Source: Haloarcula argentinensis DSM 12282 (GTDB lineage: Archaea; Halobacteriota; Halobacteria; Halobacteriales; Haloarculaceae). From it: 64,000 bases of DNA. The number at the start of each line of letters is the position of its first letter. Position 1 is the first letter of the stretch. Position numbers and translations under genes: made by a program. The notes under the pieces were generated by a model. That model was not told where the DNA came from and did no database searches. It was given only the letters and a program-made list of their open reading frames with translations. The stretch is taken from contig AOLX01000014.1 in assembly GCA_000336895.1 (NCBI GenBank), positions 570,905 to 634,904 on the forward strand. The letters are read 5' to 3'. Below are positions 53,393 to 61,873 of this stretch, one piece after another.

Positions 53393-54496
53393 ATGAGAGA
53401 TGTCATCTTCGTTACCGCAGACTCTGTCCGCTATGATTTTGTGGACGCAATGGAGTTCGTTTCTACGTTCTCGCAACATCGGGGCGTGACCGGAGCCCAC
53501 TACACGCGCCCCAGCCTCGCCAGTATTCTCACTGCGTCGTATCAGGGGGCTATCGAGTCCCGCGCGGTGTCCCCGACAGTTGCCGAAGCGTTCTCGCAGG
53601 CCGGATACACGACGATCGGTCTCTCCTCGTCACCCCACACTGATCCGCGATTCGGGTTCGATACCGGGTTCGACGTGTACGAGAATTACTGTGACGCAGG
53701 CAACCGCGGTAACCCCCTTCGCCAGTTCGCGTCACAGTTCGACCTCATTCGAAAAGTCTACCACCGCTTCCGACCACCTCACGCGAAGTTATCAAATCGC
53801 CTTCCCGACGACGAACTCATCGACAACGCGATCACGGCGTTCAACGACGAATCGGGGCCGCGGTTCATGTGGCTCCACATGATGGGTACGCATCGTCCGT
53901 ACGGTCTCGGCGACGATGCCGTACCGAAAGAAATCGATCGAAAGGCGCTGTTCGCCCCTGAAAAACTCAGCGCGGACGAAAAGGAGACGATTACGCAAAA
54001 GTACCGTCAGACCCTCGCTCGGGCGGATGCCGAAATAAAGCGCCTCGTCGACTCCGTTGACTCGTCGGATCCACTCGTCGTGTTCAGTTCGGATCACGGC
54101 GACGAGTTCGGCGAAGATGGGCACTACTTCCACCAGCCACAGCGGCGACGAGTGGTCGACGCGCTGACTACCGTGCCCGTGGCGACGAACGACCTCTCGC
54201 TGTGTGAGCCACTCAGCGTTCTCGACATCGCGCCGTCGCTACTGGGTGCAGTCGGCGGCGAGATTCCCTCCGAGTGGCACGGGAAAGACGTCCGTGAGAC
54301 GCCACGAGATCAGACGCTCACTATCGCGCCGTGGCACGGAACGACGACCGTCGCGTGGCAGGACTTCGAGACGAAGATCGTGAGCCGCGATGCGGACGTG
54401 TCGATGGTCCGGGACGGCGAAACGGTCGACGTCGAGCGCAACGACGTGGACGAAGACCTCAAACAACAGATGCGTGACCTCGGTTACGTCGAGTGA
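53393..54496 (+). CDS. Short sulfatase-like protein with Thr at the nucleophile position
   Basis: A 367-residue protein (MRDVIFVTADSVRYDF). Asp10, Thr38 in YTRPSLASILTASYQ and FSSDHGDEFGEDGHYFHQ form the metal site. It is about 60 residues shorter than its neighbour at 52058 and looks related to it. ATG 53393 was chosen over a GTG 12 nt upstream. Its stop overlaps the flippase start (TGATG). C-terminus MRDLGYVE. Confidence 0.85.
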   Translation: MRDVIFVTADSVRYDFVDAMEFVSTFSQHRGVTGAHYTRPSLASILTASYQGAIESRAVSPTVAEAFSQAGYTTIGLSSSPHTDPRFGFDTGFDVYENYCDAGNRGNPLRQFASQFDLIRKVYHRFRPPHAKLSNRLPDDELIDNAITAFNDESGPRFMWLHMMGTHRPYGLGDDAVPKEIDRKALFAPEKLSADEKETITQKYRQTLARADAEIKRLVDSVDSSDPLVVFSSDHGDEFGEDGHYFHQPQRRRVVDALTTVPVATNDLSLCEPLSVLDIAPSLLGAVGGEIPSEWHGKDVRETPRDQTLTIAPWHGTTTVAWQDFETKIVSRDADVSMVRDGETVDVERNDVDEDLKQQMRDLGYVE

Positions 54497-55947
54497 TGGC
54501 CGATGACGGTAGCATTCTGAAAGGATACCTTTCGGTCTTTACAGGGGACCTCGGCCGGCTCCTGACGTTCGCCGTTTTCATCCCGTTACTGGTCCGTACC
54601 GTTGGCCAGGACGGGTTCGGGACCTACGCGCTGGTGATGGCGATTTTCCTTCCGAGCCGGAAGATACTGAACCTCGGCCTGTTCGAAGCGACCAAGACGT
54701 ACGCGTCGCGGGAGACCGGCGACGACCGAACGAGCGTTGTCACGACATCGTTCGTACTTCATACTGCGAGCCTGCTTGTCGGGATACCAGCCCTGATCGG
54801 GCTCATCACCTGGTTTACCGACGGAACACTCCAGTCTGCCCTGTATCTGATGCTCGGTGCGGTCATCGGTGAGCAGTTGTACTACTTCGGCCGCGGTGTT
54901 CTCCACGCATACAAACGGGAGGAGCTCGCTGAACCCCTCGTCCCTGCTCGGTCTGTCATCCTCGCTGTCGTGGGACTCACGCTCGCGGGTGCCGGGTACG
55001 GCGTTCCGGGTGTGTTTGCCGGCTTCGCGACAGGGTTTCTGCTCACTGGAATTCTTTCGACGACACTGGCGTTCCGTGAGGCTGGTGTCTTCCCGTCGGT
55101 CCGTAGCTTAGCTCTCAAAACATACACGCGACCGCTGGTTCGGTTCGGGGTTCAGTCGATGGCGCTTACGCTCCTGTTGACGAGCATGTACAAAGTCGAT
55201 GTTCTGCTAGTCAGCCATTTCTGGGACGCGACGAAAACCGGGCACTACCGGGCGGCGCTGCAGGTTTCGGAGTTCATGTGGGTCGTTTCAGTGGCGATGG
55301 AGATGGTGATGATCCAGTCGACAGCGGACCTCTGGGAAGACGGACAGATAGACCGCCTTACCTCACTGCTGTCACGGCTCCTCCGATACGTCATCGTTCT
55401 CACGGTTTTGCTCGTCGCCGGCGTGTTCGTCTTGGGCGAGCAGTTCCTCACCGTGTACTTCGGTGCGCCATACGAGGCCAGCGTCCGCCCCCTACAGGTA
55501 CTCTTGCCGGGCGTACTGGGCTTTGCTGTCGCACGGGTTATCTGGCCGGTGTTGCAGGCAGGTGGACACTTGCGACAGTTACTGCTCGCAACGGGGGCGT
55601 CAGTGGTCGTCAACGTCGTCCTGAACGTGCTGTTGATACCGCGTGTCGGCATCGTCGGCGCAGCTATCGGCACCTCGACGGCGTACGGACTCATGGCGGT
55701 GACTCACGTTTTAGCCGCGCGCAATGTCGGCCTCAGGCCGCTAACTGGGTTCCCGGCTGTTCGAGTTCTCGCTCTCGGAGTCGGTACGACCCTGCTGTTG
55801 CTCGCACTGGAACCGTACGGTCCGTGGTTTGTTGACCTAAGCGTCCTCCCGCTCGTTGGACTGGGTGTCTATGCGCTCGGGAGCCACGTCTCCGGCGTCC
55901 TGACTATCGGCGAGGCGACCGAAGTCCTGGATTCGGTGTTGAACTAA
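54496..55947 (+). CDS. Wzx-type oligosaccharide flippase
   Basis: A 483-residue protein with about 14 membrane helices (ILKGYLSVFTGDLGRLLTFAVFIPLLVRTVGQDGFGTYALVMAIF... LRQLLLATGASVVVNVVLNVLLIPRVGIVGAAIGTSTAYGLMAVTHVL). It is the second MOP-superfamily flippase of the island. Start ATG overlaps the preceding stop. It closes the operon GT2, two sulfatase-like genes, flippase. Presumably flips the lipid-linked glycan assembled by these enzymes. Confidence 0.9.
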   Translation: MADDGSILKGYLSVFTGDLGRLLTFAVFIPLLVRTVGQDGFGTYALVMAIFLPSRKILNLGLFEATKTYASRETGDDRTSVVTTSFVLHTASLLVGIPALIGLITWFTDGTLQSALYLMLGAVIGEQLYYFGRGVLHAYKREELAEPLVPARSVILAVVGLTLAGAGYGVPGVFAGFATGFLLTGILSTTLAFREAGVFPSVRSLALKTYTRPLVRFGVQSMALTLLLTSMYKVDVLLVSHFWDATKTGHYRAALQVSEFMWVVSVAMEMVMIQSTADLWEDGQIDRLTSLLSRLLRYVIVLTVLLVAGVFVLGEQFLTVYFGAPYEASVRPLQVLLPGVLGFAVARVIWPVLQAGGHLRQLLLATGASVVVNVVLNVLLIPRVGIVGAAIGTSTAYGLMAVTHVLAARNVGLRPLTGFPAVRVLALGVGTTLLLLALEPYGPWFVDLSVLPLVGLGVYALGSHVSGVLTIGEATEVLDSVLN

Positions 55948-55986
55948 GCGACTGTTACAGAAGCGGTAATGTTCTGGAGGCGACGG

Positions 55987-56922
55987 CTACCGCCAGACGT
56001 ACATTCCGTAAAGGTATCCGACGCCGACGCTGCCGGTGAGAAGAAAGAGAAAGAACAACTGCAGAACTGCGCCGAGCGACGGGGAGTCGACGAGCCCACG
56101 GAGACGTGACGGGAGGAACCGAAACAGCAGGTCGCCGAGGAAATCGGACTCCTCACCGGTCGATTCGGGAACGAACACTTCCATCCCGCGCTTCGAGTAC
56201 CCCTGCCAGAACGCGCGGTCGACAAGCCAGCCGGGATCGGTCCGGTAGTCGAATATCTTGTGAGCGACGAGCGCATCCGGTGTGTAGTACACACCTTCGT
56301 CGTATTCCGATCGCAGGCGCGCGCAGAGTTCCGTCTCACCACCCTGCAGGTTCTTTTCGCCCTGGCGGCCGCCGATATCGTCGTCGAAGCCGCCCAGTTC
56401 GAGAAACACGTCCCGGTCGAAGGAGATATTCGAGCCGAAGGTGTTGCGAACGACGCCGGGTTCGTCAGGGTCGCCGTTCGGTCCGAACCCACGGTGTGTG
56501 ACACCGATGAGCCAGTAGAACTCCGCGGGCAGAAAACTGGGTTTGCCGGCGACCCACGCCGGCGTCATCCGGCCGCCGACCGCGAGCGCGTCGTGCCGTT
56601 CGTAGGCATCGACTAGCGCCGCGACCCACTCCTCGTCAGCGATCGCGTCGTCGTCGATGAATGCGACAACGTCTCCGGTAGCGACTTCGGCCCCGTTGTT
56701 CCGACTCTCTAGCAGCCCGACGTTTTGGTCGTTACAGTGAGTCAGGACGTCGTCACGGTCGCCGAAGTCAGATTCGTACTGTTCGTACACATCTCGGTCA
56801 CCGTCCGAGACTAGCACCAGTTCCACGTCGTCGCAGGTCTGGCCTAAGACGCTCTCGGCCGCCGCCCGGCAGTCGTCGTATCGCTCCATCGTGTGCGTAC
56901 AGAGCACGACCGAGACTCGCAT
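55987..56922 (-). CDS. aglG: AglG-like GT2 glycosyltransferase
   Basis: A 311-residue enzyme. RVSVVLCTHTMERYDDCRAAAESVL, ELVLVSDGDRDVYEQY, FIDDDAIADEEWV, VGGRMTPAW and GGETELCARLR are the pattern of Haloferax AglG/AglE-type transferases. A C-terminal membrane anchor (about 283-305) keeps it at the membrane. AglG adds glucuronic acid as the second sugar. The sugar here is not certain, so the symbol is tentative. ATG 56922 was chosen; a start at 56961 would add 13 residues. Divergent from aglB. Confidence 0.75.
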   Translation of the reverse strand: MRVSVVLCTHTMERYDDCRAAAESVLGQTCDDVELVLVSDGDRDVYEQYESDFGDRDDVLTHCNDQNVGLLESRNNGAEVATGDVVAFIDDDAIADEEWVAALVDAYERHDALAVGGRMTPAWVAGKPSFLPAEFYWLIGVTHRGFGPNGDPDEPGVVRNTFGSNISFDRDVFLELGGFDDDIGGRQGEKNLQGGETELCARLRSEYDEGVYYTPDALVAHKIFDYRTDPGWLVDRAFWQGYSKRGMEVFVPESTGEESDFLGDLLFRFLPSRLRGLVDSPSLGAVLQLFFLFLLTGSVGVGYLYGMYVWR

Positions 56923-57018
56923 GGTCGATGGTGTGCCACCGGTGCTGTTAGGCGTTTCCATCCTGCGCTCGCATAGAGGTCAAAAGGCTTATGCGCGCCT
57001 TGGCAGTTTTTCCGTGCA

Positions 57019-59841
57019 ATGAGTCAATCACGGGGCTATCTTGACGACAACCCCGAACTCGAGTCCGCCCTGGAGTGGGCCGAGCGCTGGTACCACGTTC
57101 CGGTCCTCCTGGTACTGCTCGGGTTCATGCTGTGGAATCGTGTCCGGAGTTGGGAGAACTTCATTGTAGACGGTGAGGTGCTCTTCAGCGGGAACGACGC
57201 TTGGTATCACTACCGTTCGACCCAGTACGTCGTTAACAACTGGCCCACGACGATGCCGTTCGACCCCTGGACGGCATTCCCATACGGGACCAATAACGGG
57301 CAGTTCGGGACGCTGTTCGATCAGATCGTCGCAACGGTCGCCCTGATTGTCGGTCTGGGTTCGCCCAGTGATCAGACTGTTGCAATGACGCTCCTGTTTG
57401 CTCCCGCCGTACTCGGGACGCTCGTTGCGATTCCGACGTACCTTATCGGACGGCGACTCGGCGGCCGCCTCGGCGGCGTAACTGCAGTTACTGTGATGGC
57501 ATTCTCGACGGGGTGGCTCCTACGACGAAGCCTCGTCGGGTTCTCCGACCACCACGTCGCAGAAGCCCTCTTCCAAGCACTCGGTGTCCTTGGCGTTATG
57601 GTGGCCGTCAGTGTCGCCGCGCGGGACAAGCCGATCTACGAGCAGTTCATCGAACGAGATGTAGACGCACTCCGGGATACCATCAGCTGGTCCATGCTGG
57701 CCGGTGTGGCAATTGCGATGTATCTCTGGGTCTGGCCGCCCGGTGTGCTCCTTCTCGGGATACTCGGCGTCTTCTTCCTGATCCGACTGTGTCTGGAATA
57801 TGTTCACGACAGCAGCCCGGAACATACGGCCATCGCAGGCGCAATCACGATGGCGACTACCGCTGTGGTGAGTGCATCGAGAATTACCGTCCTAGAGGTC
57901 ACAGCAACCTCTCAGTCCCTGCTACAGCCTGGGCTGGCGCTGGCTGTTGGCTTCGGCTGTGTGTTCATGGCGTGGCTAGCCCGGTTTATGGAGCAGCGCG
58001 AGTACGGCCGGTACGTGTATCCAGCGACTGTGTTCGCAATCCTCGCTGTCGGGGCCGTTCTGATGGCAGTGTTGACTCCGAGTCTGTGGGACTTCTTCAC
58101 GCGGAACGTAACGAGGGTCGTCGGGTTCAGCATCAGCGAAACGGCCGGTACCGTTGGAGAAGCTACCCCGCTCCCAGGCGTCGGCAAGTTGTTTGCCTGG
58201 CACGGGTTCGCTGTCATCGTTGCGGCGATCGGTGGCCTGTTTTTGCTCGGAAAGCAGTTCCTCTCCGACGACGCGCCCGCCGAAGAACTGCTCGTTGTTG
58301 TCTGGGCAGTCTTCATTCTACTTGCCACGTTTACCCAACAGCGATTCGAGTACTATCTGGCTGCACCGATCGCAGTGCTGTCAGGGCTGGTCGTCGGCCG
58401 ATTCGTTCGCTGGTTCGATTTCAGCGCCGACGACGGGATCGAATATTACCAGGTCATGACAATTCTCACGGTGCTTCTCGTCATCGTCGTCCCGTTGTTC
58501 GCCTTCGGCACGACGCCGGTCGAAGCCGGTTCGGCCGGTCCCGGGCCGAGTATCCAGAGTTGGGACGAGAGCCTGCAGTGGATGGAAGAGAACACGCCCG
58601 CGGAAGGGGCGTACGGCTCCGGTGGTGACGCGACACTCGATTATTACGGCACCTACCAGCAACAGGAAGACTTCGACTATGAAGAAGGGGAATACGGCGT
58701 TCTGTCGTGGTGGGACTACGGGCACTGGATTACTACCAGAGCCGAACGGGTTCCGAATGCGAACCCCTTCCAGCAGGGAACCGACACGGCTGCGCCGTTC
58801 CTGATCGCACAGAATGAAACGCAGGCTAACAACGTCCTCGACAGCACGGATGAGGACGACGCGAAGACCAGATACGTTGCCGTGGACTGGCGGATGGCAG
58901 AGACGAACGGGAACGACCCTTACCGGGGGAAGTTCTTCGCCCCATCAGCATTCGTCGACGGCGTACAGGCCAGTGATTACTACAGTCGATTGTACGTCCA
59001 GTCACAGGGCAGCGGGGTCCGGCAGGTAACGTTCCAGAAGCAGGCCTACTACGAGACGACGGTGGCACGACTGTACCGGTTCCACGGCAGCGCCGCGGAG
59101 CCGCGACCGGTCGTCATTGACTGGGAGAACAAGCAGACAGGCCAAGGGGCGCAGTACCGCGGGGCGCCGACCAGCGAAGAGGAACCGGAGGGCCTGCAGC
59201 AGGGACGGATCGTCCGCGAGTTCGAGAGCATGGAACAGGCCCGTCAGTACGTCGAACAGGACACGACCTCGCAACTGGGTGGTTTCGGCGACAACCCGAG
59301 CGAGCGGGTGCCCGCGCTGGAGCACTACCGCCTGGTCGGCTCCAGTGAGACCGAGGCATTCCCGAACAGTCCGCAGTACCGGCACTCCGCCTGGACGAAG
59401 ATATTCGAGCGCGTGCCCGGGGCAACGGTCGAAGGGACCGGACCGGCGAACACGACAGTCCAGACCGCCGTGCGGATGCGCAATCCGGCGACGAACAAGA
59501 CGTTCATCTACCGCCAGCAGACCAAGACAGATCAGAACGGGAACTTCGAGATGACCGTTCCCTACTCGACCACTGGGTACGACGACTGGGGGACTGACGA
59601 GGGTTACACGAACGTGAGCGTCCGTGCTGAGACCCAGTACCAGTTCACCGCAGTCGGGACCAACAACGGGGAACGGACCGGATTCACCGGCACTACCGAG
59701 GTCACCGAAGGACAGGTCATCGGCGAGGACGACGCCGCCGCAACCGTCGAACTGGAGCCGATATCGATTCAGCAGGGCAATGAGACCAGCGATGAATCGC
59801 GCGAGCCGATGACCGAAGACGCGGCTGAAGCGGGCGCATAG
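57019..59841 (+). CDS. aglB: AglB, archaeal oligosaccharyltransferase (STT3 family)
   Basis: A 940-residue GT-C enzyme that moves the glycan from dolichol phosphate to Asn of N-x-S/T sequons outside the cell. Thirteen or so membrane helices span about 30-500. The acidic motif of the first loop is NDAWYHYRS, and the hallmark WWDYGHW is at residues 564-570. The C-terminal about 370 residues are extracytoplasmic with a carboxypeptidase-like beta domain and acidic tail. Catalytic core intact. It is the final enzyme of the glycan island. Confidence 0.97.
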   Translation: MSQSRGYLDDNPELESALEWAERWYHVPVLLVLLGFMLWNRVRSWENFIVDGEVLFSGNDAWYHYRSTQYVVNNWPTTMPFDPWTAFPYGTNNGQFGTLFDQIVATVALIVGLGSPSDQTVAMTLLFAPAVLGTLVAIPTYLIGRRLGGRLGGVTAVTVMAFSTGWLLRRSLVGFSDHHVAEALFQALGVLGVMVAVSVAARDKPIYEQFIERDVDALRDTISWSMLAGVAIAMYLWVWPPGVLLLGILGVFFLIRLCLEYVHDSSPEHTAIAGAITMATTAVVSASRITVLEVTATSQSLLQPGLALAVGFGCVFMAWLARFMEQREYGRYVYPATVFAILAVGAVLMAVLTPSLWDFFTRNVTRVVGFSISETAGTVGEATPLPGVGKLFAWHGFAVIVAAIGGLFLLGKQFLSDDAPAEELLVVVWAVFILLATFTQQRFEYYLAAPIAVLSGLVVGRFVRWFDFSADDGIEYYQVMTILTVLLVIVVPLFAFGTTPVEAGSAGPGPSIQSWDESLQWMEENTPAEGAYGSGGDATLDYYGTYQQQEDFDYEEGEYGVLSWWDYGHWITTRAERVPNANPFQQGTDTAAPFLIAQNETQANNVLDSTDEDDAKTRYVAVDWRMAETNGNDPYRGKFFAPSAFVDGVQASDYYSRLYVQSQGSGVRQVTFQKQAYYETTVARLYRFHGSAAEPRPVVIDWENKQTGQGAQYRGAPTSEEEPEGLQQGRIVREFESMEQARQYVEQDTTSQLGGFGDNPSERVPALEHYRLVGSSETEAFPNSPQYRHSAWTKIFERVPGATVEGTGPANTTVQTAVRMRNPATNKTFIYRQQTKTDQNGNFEMTVPYSTTGYDDWGTDEGYTNVSVRAETQYQFTAVGTNNGERTGFTGTTEVTEGQVIGEDDAAATVELEPISIQQGNETSDESREPMTEDAAEAGA

Positions 59842-59975
59842 CGAGTCCTAACGATCGATCGCTAGCCGGCCGCCTGTTGGCTACCGGAGACGTTTTGCAG
59901 GATTCTGTTGTCGGACTTCGTTCTAGCAGGGGCGTGCCTGTCTATCAAAAAGTCGACAGCAGCGGAACGGTGAAC

Positions 59976-60155
59976 TCACTCGGCTAGCGGATTGAACGTG
60001 CCGTTGATGTCCCACTCGTGAAGACAGTGCGGGTCGCCGGACTGCTTGGTGCCGTCGTCGGTGACGATACGCCAACTGTGTTGGTCCGGGTCCCACTCGT
60101 CGACCCGCCCACACCGCTCACACTTGCGTTTGCGTGGGGTGACGATTTCAGCCAT
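59976..60155 (-). CDS. HEWD-family small zinc-binding-type protein
   Basis: A 59-residue protein: MAEIVTPRKRKCERCGRV start, then DPHCLHEWDINGTFNPLAE at the end. Two Cys (C-x2-C at 12-15), Cys44 and His46 could form one zinc site. The HEWDINGTFNP ending is a hallmark I recognise from a haloarchaeal family. Lys/Arg-rich N-terminus suggests nucleic-acid contact. Its length falls just under common gene-calling limits. Confidence 0.8.
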   Translation of the reverse strand: MAEIVTPRKRKCERCGRVDEWDPDQHSWRIVTDDGTKQSGDPHCLHEWDINGTFNPLAE

Positions 60156-60283
60156 ATCTGGTGCAAGCGCGTGGGTGATTATCAGGCTGCCGGTCCCTGC
60201 CTAGTCGTCCGGAACGATTCAGCGCCGACGACCGGGAGTGCTGTACCGACACTGACGACAGGGGGGTGCAACCGCTGCGATAC

Positions 60284-60739
60284 TCAAAAGTCCGGGAGGT
60301 CGTCCGCGCCGACCTCCTCCGCTTCCCAGTCGATGTACTCGTCGGCCAGCACCTCACAGACGACCTGTCCGAACTCGGTCAGTCCGGCGTTGATACCTGA
60401 AACAGTGCCCCAGGAATCGATGTCCGGGTGGATCTCCCGCTCGCGCCAGTCCTCGGGCAAGCCCGGAGCGTGGTAGCCGACACGACCTGCGAAGGAGTCC
60501 CAGAAGAAATCGAACTCCTCGATGAGTCCCAGGTCCGTGACAATCTTCCACTGGTCGGCATCGAGTGACGCATCCGCGGCCCATTCTTCGAAGGCGTCCG
60601 CCCACGCACCGTCGTCGAGGGCCTCGGCGAGGTCCTCGCGACGGTATTCGTCGCCCTGTACGTCTGCATCGTCGTACTCGTCGGCAGCGACGCCGGTAGA
60701 CAGCTCCGGCCGCTCCGGCGTTTCAACATCGAGTGTCAT
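60284..60739 (-). CDS. Haloarchaeal conserved hypothetical, acidic
   Basis: A 151-residue soluble protein with very acidic N-terminus (ADEYDDADVQGDEYRREDLAEAL), then WADAFEEWAADASLDADQWKIVTDLGLIEEFDFFWDSFAGRVGYHAPGLPEDW. No motif or family is recognised. Codon use and composition match neighbours. It sits between the HEWD protein and the thioesterase, all on the minus strand, with gaps too wide to claim an operon. Confidence 0.65.
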   Translation of the reverse strand: MTLDVETPERPELSTGVAADEYDDADVQGDEYRREDLAEALDDGAWADAFEEWAADASLDADQWKIVTDLGLIEEFDFFWDSFAGRVGYHAPGLPEDWREREIHPDIDSWGTVSGINAGLTEFGQVVCEVLADEYIDWEAEEVGADDLPDF

Positions 60740-60849
60740 AGTCGTGGTACGTGGCGGAGCCGAATAAAGCTCATACTGTTGGCTGTCTCTTCGTGACGGT
60801 AGTCGTCACTCCGTGGTGACAATAATCCGTGTGAGTACAGCAGACAGTC

Positions 60850-61293
60850 TCAGCGGTTCGCCTTCCCGTCGAGGGCGCGCTGTCGAAGTCGCTTACCGCG
60901 CTCAGTCTCGGCCGTCACGTCGGGAACGGGAACCGGGTTCCTGTCCTCGTCGACCGCGACGTACACCGAGTACGACTCAGCGGTCGACTCAGTCTCGCCG
61001 GTTCTGATATTTTCTCGGGCAGCCCGGAGCCGAACTTTGACGCTCGTTTCGCCAGCGTCGTAGACGAAAGCTTCAATCAGGGCCGTATCACCGACAGGTA
61101 TCGGACGCTTGAAATTCACCTGGTCCATCCGAGCGGTGACGCAGGTTTCGCCGGCAAAGCGCATCGCCGACATCGCTCCGAGTTCGTCCATCCATTTCAG
61201 CACGTTCCCCCCGTGGGTCGAGCCCAGGTGGTTCGAGTGGTTGGGCTGGACCATCCAGCGGTTCTCGATATAGGTTTCAAGTACTGTTGGCAT
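60850..61293 (-). CDS. Acyl-CoA thioesterase, hotdog fold (YciA/BFIT type)
   Basis: A 147-residue single hotdog domain. NHLGSTHGGNVLKWMDELGAMSAMRFAG contains the family helix with the catalytic Asp, and VTARMDQVNFKRPIPVGDTALIEAFVYDAGETSVKVRLRAARE is the sheet region. It hydrolyses acyl-CoA to free acid and CoA; the chain length is unknown. Cytoplasmic, probably a hexamer or dimer of domains. Confidence 0.93.
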   Translation of the reverse strand: MPTVLETYIENRWMVQPNHSNHLGSTHGGNVLKWMDELGAMSAMRFAGETCVTARMDQVNFKRPIPVGDTALIEAFVYDAGETSVKVRLRAARENIRTGETESTAESYSVYVAVDEDRNPVPVPDVTAETERGKRLRQRALDGKANR

Positions 61294-61350
61294 GGCCCGA
61301 GGTTGGCCAGCACGTGGGTTGAGTCTGTCGAACGGGATTCGAAAACGTGG

Positions 61351-61626
61351 CTACGCCGAGACGTACTGCGCTTCCCACTCTTTCCGGGCGTCGAGTTCGC
61401 GCTGGCCGCGCTTGGTCAGCGTGTAAAAGTTCGTTCGGCGGTCGCGTTCGCCCTTCTCGATAAGCGCTTTCTCGACGAGCGTGTCGAGGTTCGGATACAG
61501 TCGGCCGTGGTTGACCTCGCTCTCGTAGTAGTTTTCGAGCTCTTCCTTGATCGCTAACCCGTGGGGCTCGTCAAGGCCTGCAATGACGTACAGCAGGTCC
61601 CGCTGGAATCCAGTCAGGTCATACAT
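61351..61626 (-). CDS. PadR-family transcriptional regulator
   Basis: A 91-residue short PadR (subfamily without long C-terminal helices): LTGFQRDLLYVIAGLDEPHGLAIKEELENYYESEVNHGRLYPNLDTLVEKALIEKGERDRRTNFYTLTKRGQREL. The winged helix with the LYPNLDTL recognition helix is intact. Repeated ATACA/TGTAT half-sites overlap its own start codon, pointing to autoregulation. Target genes are not identified. Confidence 0.93.
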   Translation of the reverse strand: MYDLTGFQRDLLYVIAGLDEPHGLAIKEELENYYESEVNHGRLYPNLDTLVEKALIEKGERDRRTNFYTLTKRGQRELDARKEWEAQYVSA

Positions 61627-61641
61627 TGTATATCCGATACA
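61621..61641. promoter_or_regulatory. Overlapping ATACA/TGTAT dyads at the padR start
   Basis: ATACA-T-TGTAT (61621-61631) includes the start codon, and TGTAT-ATCCG-ATACA (61627-61641) shares the middle half-site. Three half-sites in tandem look like an operator; PadR proteins often bind such AT-rich dyads. A further TGTACAT lies at about 61651. Confidence 0.55.
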
Positions 61642-61873
61642 GTCTGACCCTGTACATATCAGTCTTTTGAATCGGTAAATCTATTACGTATTTATAGATG
61701 CCGTCAGCGTCCAGTAGTTACCACGGAATCTGCGGCTGTATTAACACGAGAGTCGGTAATAGCTTCGCTCCGTGACGTGAACATACAATGCCGCAAACAT
61801 GATTTTGGCCGCCGTTTCTCGGCGGTCACCCGGACCCGACAAGGGTAAAGGAAACGAATGTGTAACGCGGGTG

